Positions 1 to 9,317 are shown, numbered from the stretch's first letter. The stretch is 64,000 bases of DNA from UBA6623 sp965226435 (GCA_965226435.1 CBDDCY010000012.1:620001-684000), one strand, 5' to 3'. The notes: generated from the sequence alone by a model not told the origin. Made by a program: numbers and translations.

Positions 1-56
1 AACAATTTGAAGAAGAGGAGTTTCCGGCAGGCATGTTGGCCCTCGAGGAGGGTGTT

Positions 57-2630
57 ATGGCGGACGAAGATTCCATTTCAACGCTACGAGACGATCTCGA
101 GCAACAAAGTCACCGGAACACGGAGTTCCAATCCATGGTCGAGGATAAGCTCGCCGGGATGGACCCGCCCGATGAGCCGCCGTCGGATGTCGGCGAGCGG
201 CTGACCCTAGTCGAAGGACAACTGTCGGGACTTGGCGACGACGCGCGCGTCGATGCATTGCTGCTCCGCGTTTCGTCGTTGGAAAAGAAACTCGCCGAAG
301 GCACCCCCGAACCGCTGATCAACGAGATCATCAACCGCCTCGGCAACCTCGAATCAAACGGCGGAGCCGATGGAGGCGCCGCGCTGGGCGACCTCGATGC
401 GCGGGTAAAGCAGCTTCAGGAAGAGATCGAGGCGAAATCGACGGACGCCGACCCCCGGACCGAGGACGTGGTTCTACGGATCGCATCACTCGAGACCTCC
501 TTGAAGAAGTCGGGGAGTCTCAATCGCATCGAAGAGTTGACGTCACGGCTCGACGAAGTCGCCAAGCTCGCTGACGAACCAGCCGTCGACTCGCGGGTCG
601 ACGATCTGGCTTCCAAGGTCGCGGACCTTGAGGAGGCGGCCGGCGAAGCCCCGCGCGACGACCGCGTGGACGAGTTGGTCAACAGGCTGGCCGAGGTCGA
701 GGAAAAGTCCTCGGATTCGGCGAAAAGCTCGGACTTCGAAGGTCTGGGCGAGCGTCTGGCCTCGGTCGAGCAGAGTTTGGACGAGCCAAGTGCGGATGAG
801 CGCGTCGATGACGTGCTGACCCGACTGTCTCAAGTCGAGGAAAAATCCTCGCAATCCGCCGAACGCTCCCAGATCGACGGCCTGGACGAGCGTTTCACTT
901 CCATCGAAGAGCGTCTGGACGAGCCGACCGACGACGAACGCGTCGGCGAATTGATCGAACGTGTTTCCGAAATCGAGCAAGCGCACCAGTTGCTCGCCGA
1001 ATCGCAAATCGAACAGATCTCCTCACGCCTGGCCGCGGTCGAAGAGAAGACGGCCGAGCCGGTAACCGATCCCAGGGTGGATGAAGCCTTCGAGCGTATC
1101 GGCGCTGTCGAAGCGAACGTCGAATCCCAAGCTGCCAGCGACGAGGTAAGTGGTTTAGAGGAGCGCCTTGCCGTTCTCGAAGAAAAATCCGGCGAACCGA
1201 TTGAGGATCGGCGCATCGACGAATTGCTGGAACGCTTTGCCGGCTTGGACGACAAGGAGCTGCAAGACGCCGCCGAGGCTCGATTCGACGAGATCACGGC
1301 CCGGCTCGACGAACTTCGCACCAGGGTTGCTGAAGTCGCGGCGGATTCCGAAGCCGCCAGGGAAGACCACGGGCTTGCCAAGCGGCTCAGCGAGATCGAG
1401 CGCGACGTGCGCGCGCTGCCTTCCGACTCCCGCTTCGAGGAGTTCCTGGCGCGGCTCTCGACGGTCGAGGTCAACGCGGCCCGCCCGGCGCCTGATCCAC
1501 GAGTCGACGAGATTACGAAACGCCTCGGCGAGCTTACCGCCCGCTTGGAGCATCCTACCAAATCACACGATCTCGACGGCGTAGAGGAACGCCTGAGTTC
1601 GGTCGAGGGCAAGCTGGCCGAGCCGCCCGCCGCCGACGATCGTCTCGACGACGTCTTGGCCCGCCTTTCGGCCGTCGAGGAGCAACCGGCGGCGGCGCCC
1701 GATACAACGGGCCTCGATGAAGTAACCGAACGCCTGGAATCGCTGGAATCGCAAGTGGCCGCCGAGCCGGGTGGCGGCGACAACAGCGAACTCGAACGCA
1801 AGATCGGGGAAATCGAAGCGGCGGTCCGCAACAACGACGCCGACGGCCGTGTCGACGGCATCCTAACGCGGCTGGCGGATCTTGAAACCAAGACCGCCGG
1901 CTCGACCGACAATGGGGACAGCGGTGACCTCGACAAGCGAATCGAGGCACTCGAAAGCCGCGGCGGCGAAGAAGGCGGCTCCGGCCCCGACCCGCGCGTT
2001 GACGATCTGCTGGGCCGCATCGAGGGGCTCGAGGAAAAGAGCTCGCAGGCCGGCGAAGGCGCCGGCGTGAGAGTTGCCGAGCTAACGGCGCGACTCACGG
2101 CGATGGAAGTGGCCGGCGGCAGCTCAGCCGATCCTCGCGTGGAGGAGTTGATCGCGCGTCTGAAAGCGGTCGAAAGTTCGGGCGGCCAAGGCGCCGGGGC
2201 CGAGGGTGTCGATGACCTCGCGGATCGCATTGCCGCGCTCGAACAAGGCAGAAGCGGCGAAGGCGCCTCGCCTGAACTCTCCTCTCGGCTCGACGACATC
2301 GAGGGACGCCTGGCGGAAGGTGGGGGCGGACGCCCTGACGGCGGCAATTTCAAAGCCCTGCTCGATCAAGAGACCTCGCGGTGGTCCAATGCCGCCCGCC
2401 AGACGACCGATCAGATCAAGGAACTTCGCCGTCAACTCCAGAAGGTCAAAGACCGCGGCGGCGCGGCCGAGGAGGCTTCGCCCGACTTGGCGCAAGCGAT
2501 CGGCGAGAGTATTGGCGACGCGCTCGGCAAGAGCGGAGACATGCGGACGATCAAGATGGTCCTGATGGGCCTGGTCTTCGCCCTCACGGCACTCTATAGC
2601 ATTGGGGCCTATTTCCTGCTCTCGAGCTGA
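57..2630 (+). CDS. Long coiled-coil repeat protein with C-terminal membrane anchor
   Basis: About 857 aa. Nearly the whole protein is some 30 degenerate repeats of roughly 22-30 residues with the pattern D-x-R-V-D-E-L-x-x-R-L-x-x-V-E-E-K, acidic and glutamate-rich, as expected for a long alpha-helical coiled coil. The last ~25 residues (from IKMVLMGLVFALTALYSIGA) form one hydrophobic segment with almost nothing after it, so the protein should be tail-anchored with the rod in the cytoplasm. The ATG at 57 has a GAGGAGG ribosome site at 45-51. However, the frame is open to the left edge of the window (an earlier ATG lies at 33), so the true start may be upstream. No enzymatic motif is visible. 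A structural, scaffolding or envelope-organising role is inference. Confidence 0.7.
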   Translation: MADEDSISTLRDDLEQQSHRNTEFQSMVEDKLAGMDPPDEPPSDVGERLTLVEGQLSGLGDDARVDALLLRVSSLEKKLAEGTPEPLINEIINRLGNLESNGGADGGAALGDLDARVKQLQEEIEAKSTDADPRTEDVVLRIASLETSLKKSGSLNRIEELTSRLDEVAKLADEPAVDSRVDDLASKVADLEEAAGEAPRDDRVDELVNRLAEVEEKSSDSAKSSDFEGLGERLASVEQSLDEPSADERVDDVLTRLSQVEEKSSQSAERSQIDGLDERFTSIEERLDEPTDDERVGELIERVSEIEQAHQLLAESQIEQISSRLAAVEEKTAEPVTDPRVDEAFERIGAVEANVESQAASDEVSGLEERLAVLEEKSGEPIEDRRIDELLERFAGLDDKELQDAAEARFDEITARLDELRTRVAEVAADSEAAREDHGLAKRLSEIERDVRALPSDSRFEEFLARLSTVEVNAARPAPDPRVDEITKRLGELTARLEHPTKSHDLDGVEERLSSVEGKLAEPPAADDRLDDVLARLSAVEEQPAAAPDTTGLDEVTERLESLESQVAAEPGGGDNSELERKIGEIEAAVRNNDADGRVDGILTRLADLETKTAGSTDNGDSGDLDKRIEALESRGGEEGGSGPDPRVDDLLGRIEGLEEKSSQAGEGAGVRVAELTARLTAMEVAGGSSADPRVEELIARLKAVESSGGQGAGAEGVDDLADRIAALEQGRSGEGASPELSSRLDDIEGRLAEGGGGRPDGGNFKALLDQETSRWSNAARQTTDQIKELRRQLQKVKDRGGAAEEASPDLAQAIGESIGDALGKSGDMRTIKMVLMGLVFALTALYSIGAYFLLSS

Positions 2631-2835
2631 CAAAGGGGCCGTGCCGCCTATCATATTGCGACGAGACGAAACTGTCCCTCTTTAGGTCCGGCGCTTGCGC
2701 TCCGCTTCTGTATGCGCGCTTGGAGGCGGGATAGGATTCCGGCCGCCGCCGGGTCATTCCCTCATCGCGCTTCATCGCCTTCATTCCCGTCATCCCCTTG
2801 TTCTCTCCGGCGTCGTGTGCTGGAATCGAAGGTAA

Positions 2836-3288
2836 GTGTCTCGACGTTATCCGTCACGGCCTTGGGCCGGAGTGGGGGCCGTCGTTCTCGACGGTGACCG
2901 CGTCTTACTGGTTCAACGGGGACGGGAGCCGCAAAAGGGTCTGTGGTCGATTCCAGGGGGTGCTCTCGGGGTCGGCGAAACTCTCGAGGCAGGGGCGTGC
3001 CGCGAGGTTCGCGAGGAGGCTGGGCTTGAGGTGAGCGTGGTCGGGCGTGTTGAGGTCGTCGACCGAATTGTCCGTGACGCGCAAGGGCGCGTCGAATACC
3101 ATTATGTGTTGGTCGGGTTTCTTTGCCGTCTCGAGGGCGGTGAGCTCAAGCCCGCCGACGACGCCGACGACGCACGTTGGATCGATCGTGACGCTCTCGA
3201 CGACCTCTCGATGACCCCCGGCACCCCGGCGGTGATCGAAAAAGCATTCCGGCTCCGAGACCGCCTTTTGGCGGGCGGCGACAGATGA
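2836..3288 (+). CDS. Nudix hydrolase
   Basis: 150 aa. It has a perfect Nudix box, G-x5-E-x7-R-E-V-x-E-E-x-G-L, at about residues 42-64, which is the Mg2+-binding catalytic loop that hydrolyses nucleoside diphosphates linked to another moiety. The N-terminal GVGAVVLDGDRVLLVQRG and the GLWSIPGG turn are typical of MutT/ADP-ribose-pyrophosphatase-like members. Substrate cannot be told from sequence. The start is GTG at 2836, preceded by GAAGG. Its TGA lies 7 nt before the mutS2 ATG, so the two are probably co-transcribed, which fits a housekeeping or nucleotide-sanitation role. Confidence 0.9.
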   Translation: MSRRYPSRPWAGVGAVVLDGDRVLLVQRGREPQKGLWSIPGGALGVGETLEAGACREVREEAGLEVSVVGRVEVVDRIVRDAQGRVEYHYVLVGFLCRLEGGELKPADDADDARWIDRDALDDLSMTPGTPAVIEKAFRLRDRLLAGGDR

Positions 3289-3295
3289 GCATGCC

Positions 3296-5749
3296 ATGAA
3301 TTCGAAGACGATCGAGGCTCTGGAATTATCGCGGTTGCTCGACATCGTCGGCCGCTACACGGTCAGCCCTCTGGGCAAGCATGCTTTCGAGAAGTTCGCG
3401 GGCGATCCTCTATTTCGCGAGCCGGCGGGCGCGCGGGAAGCTCTCGCCGAGGTGAGCGAGGCGATGGATTGGATGCGGGAAGCGGAGGCGCATGTCGGGC
3501 ATCGCGACGAGCGTCCGCTTCCGCGCTTCGACGGCCCGCGTGACGTGTGCGATGCGCTGACCCGCATGGAAGTCGAGGGCGCCGTGCTTGAGGGCTCGGA
3601 CATTCAAGCGCTGGTCGAACTCCTAGAGAGATGCTCGGAAACGGGCGCTCGATTGCGGACCGTCACAACGACCCACCCGCGGTTGGGCGGCTTGGCCGAG
3701 GACCTGGGCGAATTTCGACCCCTTCTCAAACAGCTTGCGGGAAAGATTCTGCCCAATGGCGAACCGGCCGACGACGCGTCGCCGGAGCTGGCCCGCATTC
3801 GTGGAAAGATCGGTCGACACCGTTCGTTGGTACAGCAGTCACTAGAGAAGTTCATCGGCACGCTCGAAAAGCAAGGCAGCTTGCGGGACGACTACGTCAC
3901 CATCCGCAACGGCCGCCTGGTCGTACCCGTCAAGGCGGAGTGGAAATTGCGCGTCGAAGGAGTGATCCACACGGCGAGTTCGAGCGGCCAAACCGTCTTT
4001 GTCGAGCCGGTGGCTACGCTGGAACTCAATAACCGCCTGGTGAAACTGCTCGATGACGAGAGACGTGAAATCCATCGCATTCTGCGACGGATCACGGAGC
4101 GCTTACGAGAGGAAGCCGCAGCGATCCACTTAGCCGTCCGAACCCTCGCCAACCTCGAGCTCATTTTCACGAAAGCCCGCTTTGGGTGGGATTTTCGTTG
4201 TACGATTCCCACATTCGCCGACAGTACGGAGCGGCGTCTTTCGTTACGCGCCGCCAGGCATCCGTTGCTGGAAGACGTGGTTCGAGAAAGCGGCGGCGAG
4301 ATCGTTCCATTGCGTCTCGACCTGGACGCCCAAAACCGCATCGTGGTCATCAGCGGTCCGAACGCCGGCGGGAAGACGATCGTCCTCAAGACGGTCGGGC
4401 TGTTGTGTTTGATGGGCCAGGCCGGTCTGCCGCTCCCCGCGCTCGAAGCCGAGCTGCCGTGGTTTGAAAACATCGAAGCCGACATTGGCGACTCGCAGTC
4501 GATTGCGGAAAGCCTCAGCACGTTTTCCGCCCACGTCGGGCGGATCCGCGAGATGATCGAAGCCGCTACGCCGGATTCGTTGGTCTTGCTCGACGAGCTT
4601 GGCGCGGCCACCGACCCCGAAGAGGGCGGCGCGCTCGGCGTCGCCGTGGTCGACCACTTCCGCGCTCGGGGAGCTTTCACCATTGCCTCCACGCACCTGC
4701 CGGCTCTCAAGACCTATGCCGCGACGAGCGAGGGAGTGGAGAACGGATCGGTCGGTTTCGACGAAGAAACGCTCCGCCCCAACTACCGCTTTTCGCCCGG
4801 CATCCCCGGGCAATCGGCTGGATTGGCGATGGCGGCAAGGTTCGGCCTCCCCGCATCGATCATCGAACGGGCGCGAGAATCTCTCGACCCCGAACAGCGG
4901 CAAACCGCTCGCTTCTTGCGCCACTTGCACGAGCAAGTCGAGCAGAGCGAGGCCGCCAAGCGCGACTTGCGCGAGGCCGAGCGGCTGCCGCGCGATCGCG
5001 AAAGTAAGCTCGCGCGGGAATGGGAGACTCGCGAGAACGCCAAAATCCGCGAACTGGAGAAAAAGGTCGACCAACATCTCGCCCGCTTCGAAACCGAGCA
5101 CCAAAGAGCCCTCGATGATCTGGCCGCGAGTGGCGCTAAGCGTCGAGCCCTTAGCGAGGCCGAACGCCGCGCGACCAAACGGAAGCGGGAGTTGCGGGAA
5201 GACGTGCGGGCAACGGTCACCGCCGCTCTCGACCGCGCGCTGGCCGAGACCGAAGCCGCCCTCGAGCCCGGAGCCGTCGAAATCGGCGCCCACGTGCGGC
5301 TTGTCGATCTCGGCGTCAGCGGGCGCGTCACGGCAAGGATTTCCGGTGATCTATGGGAAGTCGAAGCCGGACAACTGAAGGTCCGAGTCAGCGAGCAAGA
5401 CCTCAAGGTCGTCGCGGGAAGCGGCGACCAACCGGTTGGGGGTTCTTCCCACGGCACGCTTCCCGGTGGGGTGACGTTTCAAGGCCGGCAGCGCGATGCG
5501 GCTTCGCTGTCGGAGATCAACGTCATCGGCAACCGTGCCGATGAGGCTCGCGACGCGGTTGACAAGTTCCTGGATGACGCGGTGTTGGCCGAGATCGGGC
5601 GGGTCCGCGTGATCCACGGGTTTGGCAAGGAAATCCTGCGTCGCGAGCTGTGGCGCATGTTCGCCGCCCATCCTCAGGTGGCGCGCTACTACCAGGCCGA
5701 ACAGGTCGAGGGTGGTGGAGGGGCGACCATCGTGGAAGTGAAACTCTGA
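3296..5749 (+). CDS. mutS2: Endonuclease MutS2 (MutS-family ATPase with Smr domain)
   Basis: 817 aa, normal length for MutS2. It lacks the mismatch-reading domain of MutS. It has a core/clamp region, a MutS-type ATPase with Walker A GPNAGGKT near residues 353-360 and Walker B LVLLDELGAATDP near 430, a long charged coiled coil at about 520-650, and a C-terminal Smr nuclease domain from about residue 738 (INVIGNRADEA and VRVIHGFGKEIL). The usual HGxGxG Smr motif reads HGFGKE here. Known family roles are suppression of homologous recombination and, in some bacteria, rescue of collided ribosomes. Translation starts at ATG 3296, directly after the Nudix gene. The stop codon lies in the first bases of an 82-nt dispersed repeat. 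Confidence 0.95.
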   Translation: MNSKTIEALELSRLLDIVGRYTVSPLGKHAFEKFAGDPLFREPAGAREALAEVSEAMDWMREAEAHVGHRDERPLPRFDGPRDVCDALTRMEVEGAVLEGSDIQALVELLERCSETGARLRTVTTTHPRLGGLAEDLGEFRPLLKQLAGKILPNGEPADDASPELARIRGKIGRHRSLVQQSLEKFIGTLEKQGSLRDDYVTIRNGRLVVPVKAEWKLRVEGVIHTASSSGQTVFVEPVATLELNNRLVKLLDDERREIHRILRRITERLREEAAAIHLAVRTLANLELIFTKARFGWDFRCTIPTFADSTERRLSLRAARHPLLEDVVRESGGEIVPLRLDLDAQNRIVVISGPNAGGKTIVLKTVGLLCLMGQAGLPLPALEAELPWFENIEADIGDSQSIAESLSTFSAHVGRIREMIEAATPDSLVLLDELGAATDPEEGGALGVAVVDHFRARGAFTIASTHLPALKTYAATSEGVENGSVGFDEETLRPNYRFSPGIPGQSAGLAMAARFGLPASIIERARESLDPEQRQTARFLRHLHEQVEQSEAAKRDLREAERLPRDRESKLAREWETRENAKIRELEKKVDQHLARFETEHQRALDDLAASGAKRRALSEAERRATKRKRELREDVRATVTAALDRALAETEAALEPGAVEIGAHVRLVDLGVSGRVTARISGDLWEVEAGQLKVRVSEQDLKVVAGSGDQPVGGSSHGTLPGGVTFQGRQRDAASLSEINVIGNRADEARDAVDKFLDDAVLAEIGRVRVIHGFGKEILRRELWRMFAAHPQVARYYQAEQVEGGGGATIVEVKL

Positions 5750-5827
5750 CCCGAAACCACAAATTTCGTGCTACCGGGAGATTCACAACTGCTACGAATG
5801 GATTGGACTTTCACCCCCCCGAGCCGC
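5746..5827 (-). repeat. 82-nt dispersed gene-end repeat, copy A
   Basis: The reverse complement aligns without gaps to 30937-31018 and 53839-53920; this is the most diverged copy, with about 11 differences from copy C. Its far end contains the mutS2 TGA (5747-5749). Conserved blocks read on the minus strand are GCGGCTCGGG, GTGAAAGTCC and GTTGTGAATCTCC. Confidence 0.8.
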
Positions 5828-6042
5828 TTGCCCGGTTTATCGCTTCAACGGCTACCGGCCGCGCCGGCTCATTCAGGCAAGAAACCTGGTAGGACGACTG
5901 AATTTCGAACAGGCGCGTCCCCGGTGGCGACCGGCACTCTTGCCGCTCCTAGTGGAGTGCGCCAATCAGACCGTAACTTATGGTGAGTCGCCCACAGCCT
6001 GTCTCTCGACCTTCTCCATTGACATCCAACGGCGCCGGTTCC

Positions 6043-6071
6043 CAGTGGGGCAGGTCTCCAGGCCTGCCCAT
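6043..6071 (+). repeat. 29-nt palindromic repeat, copy 1
   Basis: Contains the near-perfect palindrome GGCAGGTCTCCAGGCCTGCC. The reverse complement of 62590-62618 matches all 29 positions except one, and 56134-56160 matches 24 of 27. All three copies lie in or at the edge of non-coding DNA, as expected for a REP-like family. Confidence 0.75.
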
Positions 6072-6135
6072 TCCTCAACCCGCCCTAATTGAAGTTTCAG
6101 GCCGGCGCCTGCTTCTCTTTGCGAGCGTGGCGCGG

Positions 6136-6192
6136 CTTATGGCCTTAGTACCGGGGGCTCCGACACGCAGGCCGCGCGCGTGGGGCCATAAG
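6136..6192 (+). other. Long stem-loop, possible structured RNA or terminator
   Basis: CTTATGGCC (6136-6144) is exactly complementary to GGCCATAAG (6184-6192), enclosing about 39 nt that can themselves pair (CACGC with GCGTG). No T-tract follows on either strand, so it is not a classical terminator. It matches no RNA family I recognise. Confidence 0.35.
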
Positions 6193-6453
6193 TTTCAGAA
6201 AAGAAATAACTACCGGGAGGATCGAGAGAGCAGTCCGGTGCATCCAAGCGGCGTCCGCCGCGCCCCGGAGGTTGAATCCCTGAAACGGCGGCCGCGTGGC
6301 CGGCACGCGGAACGGCTTTCCCAGCGCAAAAATACAGTGTCCTACCTATTGTCGGTTTCACCCAATATCGGGCACAGTGAATATGGCTCGGATCGCTTTG
6401 GTTGTCCCTTCGCCTGGGAAGCGTGGGCCCGATGAAACGAAAAGGAACAATTC

Positions 6454-6810
6454 ATGCAAGTGCAAAAGAAATCCGGGACCGTCGCGGCCGCTAACCGGCG
6501 CAAACATTCGCGAACGCAAAAATACGGACCGCAAACATTGACTATTGCCCGCTCCGAATCCCAACCCCCCCCGATTGAGGGCGCGTTGTGGGATTTCAGC
6601 GAAGGCGGAGTGGGCATGGACGTTCCCTGCGCGCTCAACCTCGACGAGATCGTGACCATCGAAGGGGACTTGCACAGCCCGGGTCTTTCCATGCACTTGC
6701 AGGGACGAGCTCGGGTGGCCTATTGCCGGCGCGTGGAAGGAACGAATCACCGCATCGGCTTCGGTTTCCTCGACGTCACTTACCGGCGCTTGGAAGAGCT
6801 TCCTAATTAA
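6454..6810 (+). CDS. PilZ domain protein (probable c-di-GMP receptor)
   Basis: 118 aa, a stand-alone PilZ domain. The c-di-GMP-binding signature is present: an arginine cluster RRKHSR near residues 16-21 and a D-x-S-x-x-G motif (DFSEGGVGM) near 47-55, followed by a beta-barrel region and RIGFGFLDV at the end. Such proteins change a partner's activity on binding cyclic di-GMP, typically in motility, adhesion or exopolysaccharide control. It stands alone with long non-coding DNA upstream, so the partner is not evident. A second PilZ protein, fused to a PAS domain, lies at 40737-41396. Confidence 0.8.
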   Translation: MQVQKKSGTVAAANRRKHSRTQKYGPQTLTIARSESQPPPIEGALWDFSEGGVGMDVPCALNLDEIVTIEGDLHSPGLSMHLQGRARVAYCRRVEGTNHRIGFGFLDVTYRRLEELPN

Positions 6811-6951
6811 TCCGCCTTTTCGGCCGGCTGACCGTCGCGGTACGCGAGTACACCCCTTTTCTCGGGAAGGGCCGTCAGGCGGCCGTGCCTTGGACCTGCA
6901 ACCCTCTCCGGTCAATCGCCCCGCCAAGTAGCGGGAAAAGCGAGCCGGCGG

Positions 6952-6957
6952 TACAAT
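6952..6957 (+). promoter_or_regulatory. Possible -10 box upstream of the lactonase gene
   Basis: TACAAT in the context GGCGGTACAATG, 108 nt before the lipoprotein start. No good -35 box is visible. A very similar GGCGGTGTACAAT precedes the RraA-like gene at 60952. Confidence 0.3.
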
Positions 6958-7064
6958 GCTTCCGGGCCCCAATGCAAAGCGCCGGCTTGCGTCGATCTCA
7001 TTCGGCAAGCATGGTTGCTCGATGAACGGCGCGGTCCACATTGGAAGAGAATCGAAGAGAATCA

Positions 7065-8207
7065 ATGACCCTTTCTAAGAAAATCTTGAACGTCTTGGTA
7101 GCAGCCTTGGCAATGGGGTGCGGCGGATCGCCGGTCGAAGACTCCGCTGTTGACGCCGACAAGCACGGGCTCCACGTCTATTTTGGAACCTACACGCACG
7201 AGACGAGCCGGGGAATCTATCACAGCCGCTTGGATACCGAGACCGGCGCCTTGACCGAACCCACCGCGGCGGCCGAAATCGAGAGCCCCTCGTTTTTGGC
7301 TCTCCACCCGAATAAGCGGTTTCTCTACGCCGTGACCGAATCGGAGGAGGGTTCCGTCAGCGGTTTCTCGATCGGGGCCGACGGCGAACTGACGAAGATC
7401 AACACGCAGCCTACCAACGGCGCTCTCCCCTGCGACCTCGAGGTCGACGCGACCGGGCGCATGCTGGTGGTGGCGAACTACAGAAGCGGCAGCACGATCG
7501 CCTATTCCATTGGCGAGGACGGTGCGCTGAGCGAACCGACGGCCTTCCAGCAACACGAGGGTTCGAGCGTCCACGAGCGCCAAGAATCGCCGCACGCCCA
7601 TTCCGTTGACTTCAGCTTCGACAACCGCCATGTGATCGTCAGCGATCTGGGGATCGACAAAGTAGTGACCTTTGCGGCGGACCCGGAAAGCGGCGGGATC
7701 ACACCCTTCAGCGAAGTTTCCGTGACGCCGGGCTCGGGGCCGCGGCATTTCGCTTTTCACCCATCAGGAAAATTCGGCTATTCGCTCGGCGAGATGGGGT
7801 CGACGATCACGGTGATGTCGCACGCCGGCGGCAAATTCGAGACGATCGAGTCCGTTTCCACGCTGCCGGAAGACTTCGAGGGTCACAGCACCACGGCCGA
7901 GATCGCGGTCCACTCTTCCGGTCGTTTTGTGTACGCTTCCAATCGCGGGCACGATTCGATCGCCGTGTTTTCCATCGACTCGACAGGCGAGCGTCTGACA
8001 AGGATTGCGGTCATCAAGACCGGCGGCGTGCGCCCACGAAATTTCGGCATCGACCCGAGCGGCCGATACCTGCTGGCGGCCAACCAGGACACCGACAACG
8101 TCGTGGTGTTCAAGATTGATCAAGAAACCGGCATCCTACACCCGACCGGCGGGGAGGTTGAGGTCGACGCCCCGGTCTGCGTACAGTTTCTGAAAATTGG
8201 CGCGTAA
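7065..8207 (+). CDS. Lactonase-family beta-propeller lipoprotein (6-phosphogluconolactonase-like)
   Basis: 380 aa from ATG 7065 (an upstream TTG at 7041 is in frame but less likely). The N-terminus is a signal peptide ending in an AMGC lipobox, so the mature protein should be a lipoprotein outside the cytoplasm. The body is a seven-bladed propeller of the Lactonase family, recognisable from YFGTYTHETSRGIYHSRLD, SPSFLALHPNKRFLYAVTE, SGPRHFAFHPSGKF and the closing RPRNFGIDPSGRYLLAANQD. Some family members hydrolyse 6-phosphogluconolactone, but secreted copies like this are often of unknown substrate. It lies alone between non-coding stretches. Confidence 0.85.
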   Translation: MTLSKKILNVLVAALAMGCGGSPVEDSAVDADKHGLHVYFGTYTHETSRGIYHSRLDTETGALTEPTAAAEIESPSFLALHPNKRFLYAVTESEEGSVSGFSIGADGELTKINTQPTNGALPCDLEVDATGRMLVVANYRSGSTIAYSIGEDGALSEPTAFQQHEGSSVHERQESPHAHSVDFSFDNRHVIVSDLGIDKVVTFAADPESGGITPFSEVSVTPGSGPRHFAFHPSGKFGYSLGEMGSTITVMSHAGGKFETIESVSTLPEDFEGHSTTAEIAVHSSGRFVYASNRGHDSIAVFSIDSTGERLTRIAVIKTGGVRPRNFGIDPSGRYLLAANQDTDNVVVFKIDQETGILHPTGGEVEVDAPVCVQFLKIGA

Positions 8208-8410
8208 GCGGCCCGGCGCCGGCCGGTTCCCGGGGCTCTGACGAAGACCGAGCACGCCCTTGCCGAACGTTGGAGGTCAAGACCGACCGCCGCGGGGAAA
8301 AGGTGGGGGTTGTGGGATGATGAACGTGACGAGCGAGGGTTTTGACTCGGCGCCTTTGAACGCTCATCGACCGGTCTTCCAGACCTAAAGAGATTGTTGA
8401 TTCCCAAGCT

Positions 8411-8498
8411 GCCCGGGTGGCGAAATTGGTAGACGCAAAGGACTTAAAATCCTTTGGTGCTATGCACCGTGTGGGTTCGACTCCCACCCCGGGCACCA
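8411..8498 (+). tRNA. tRNA-Leu (anticodon TAA)
   Basis: Acceptor stem GCCCGGG/CCCGGGC, anticodon loop with TAA, long variable arm typical of leucine tRNAs, T-arm GTGGG-TTCGACT-CCCAC, and an encoded CCA at 8496-8498. Confidence 0.95.
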
Positions 8499-8563
8499 AC
8501 TTTACGGCTCAAGCCCGGAGACGTGCCCTGTGCGCTCTCTAAGGGCCTGGCTGGAGATTCCGG

Positions 8564-8809
8564 GACCGAATCGGGCCCTGTGTTCCGGCCGATCTTGTGA
8601 AAAGGGCGGCGGAGGCAGCCGGGAAAGACCCTGTGGAGTTCGCCAGACACAGCCTGAGGTCCGGACTGGCCGCGGCCGCGGCGATCGGCGGGGCGTCGGA
8701 GCGGGCCATCATGAACCAGCCCGGGCATCGGTCAACCGCGATGGTGAGGCGATATATCCGGGACGGGAGCTTGTTTCGGGAGGACGCGGCGGCGAGGATG
8801 GGGCTGTAG
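8564..8809 (+). pseudogene. Remnant of a tyrosine recombinase (integrase C-terminus)
   Basis: About the last 80 residues of a phage-type integrase remain, from VKRAAEAAGKDP to the stop. They include the H-x-x-R box (HSLRSG), the GHRSTAMVRRYI block that carries the nucleophilic tyrosine region, and the usual short tail. The N-terminal and arm-binding domains and the first catalytic arginine are missing. An internal GTG at 8597 gives a 70-residue open frame but nothing suggests it is a functional start. It sits directly downstream of tRNA-Leu and about 0.95 kb before a tRNA-Met 3' fragment, so it is a relic of a tRNA-integrating element. Confidence 0.8.
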
Positions 8810-9081
8810 GGGTTCCTGGTTGCACGAACTAAGCTCCAGGCTCAGAATAGCTGTCGATAAATAATTTCCCATTCGACAATCGAGGGGCCGAGCCTCTCGG
8901 GCGCGGGCCGCGAGCGGACCGAAACCGAGCCGGATCAGGGGCCTAGCTGGGCCCTCAACGGATTGTTGGTGACATCGATTGTTATCAACAGCTATGTGCG
9001 AAGCGGCAGAATTGAGCCTCCGATGGTCGGCCCAACCATCTTCCACTTCGGAATAAGCGCACCGGCCTGCTCATTGTGAAT

Positions 9082-9228
9082 ATGGACGACCCCTCGCAGC
9101 TACCCGCCCTGGCCGAGCCCTGGTTTCTGGCGTTGAACGCAGAAATCGAAACAACCCCAGCGATGATCCCGGAGGATCTCGCGAAGGCTGGTCCGGCAAT
9201 CGATGCGGCGGTGCAGAAGTACGGTTAG
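9082..9228 (+). pseudogene. Short fragment of a small conserved protein
   Basis: 48 codons from ATG 9082, with the coding look extending a few residues upstream (TGLLIVN). The segment DDPSQLPALAEPWFLALNAE and a C-terminal PEDLAKAGPAIDAAV tail resemble the C-terminal half of a small conserved protein of about 95 aa that I recall but cannot name. The N-terminal half is absent here. It lies inside the decayed element between the two tRNA landmarks, so it is probably debris rather than a working gene. Confidence 0.45.
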
Positions 9229-9317
9229 AGCCTACTTCACGCGATACGGTTCAATCGCTGTTGGAGGCGGCGCATTTCGTCCTCGCGGCAATGTCCACTG
9301 CCGCGGCAACGCGGTGC

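Larger units (their letters stand above)
5750..6453. other. 704-bp intergenic region between mutS2 and a PilZ gene
   Basis: No convincing protein-coding gene. An open frame at 5980-6435 has no recognisable domain. The region holds the first 82-nt repeat copy, a 29-nt palindrome (6043-6071), a long stem-loop (6136-6192), and two further short matches to the end of the 82-nt repeat (GAAGTTTCAGG at 6091-6101, AAGTTTCAG at 6190-6198). I looked for a cyclic-di-GMP riboswitch upstream of the PilZ gene and did not find its core motifs. Confidence 0.5.

Noticed and set aside
830..2353. Long minus-strand open frame inside the coiled-coil gene
   Set aside because: Serine/arginine shadow frame produced by the codon bias of the opposite strand; no start signal or domain.
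5980..6435. 151-aa open frame in the mutS2-PilZ gap
   Set aside because: Low-complexity, arginine-rich, no conserved motif, and it crosses a palindromic repeat and a stem-loop. Treated as non-coding.
6220..6453. Possible c-di-GMP riboswitch before the PilZ gene
   Set aside because: The GCAAAGCC-type core and tetraloop-receptor sequence were not found.
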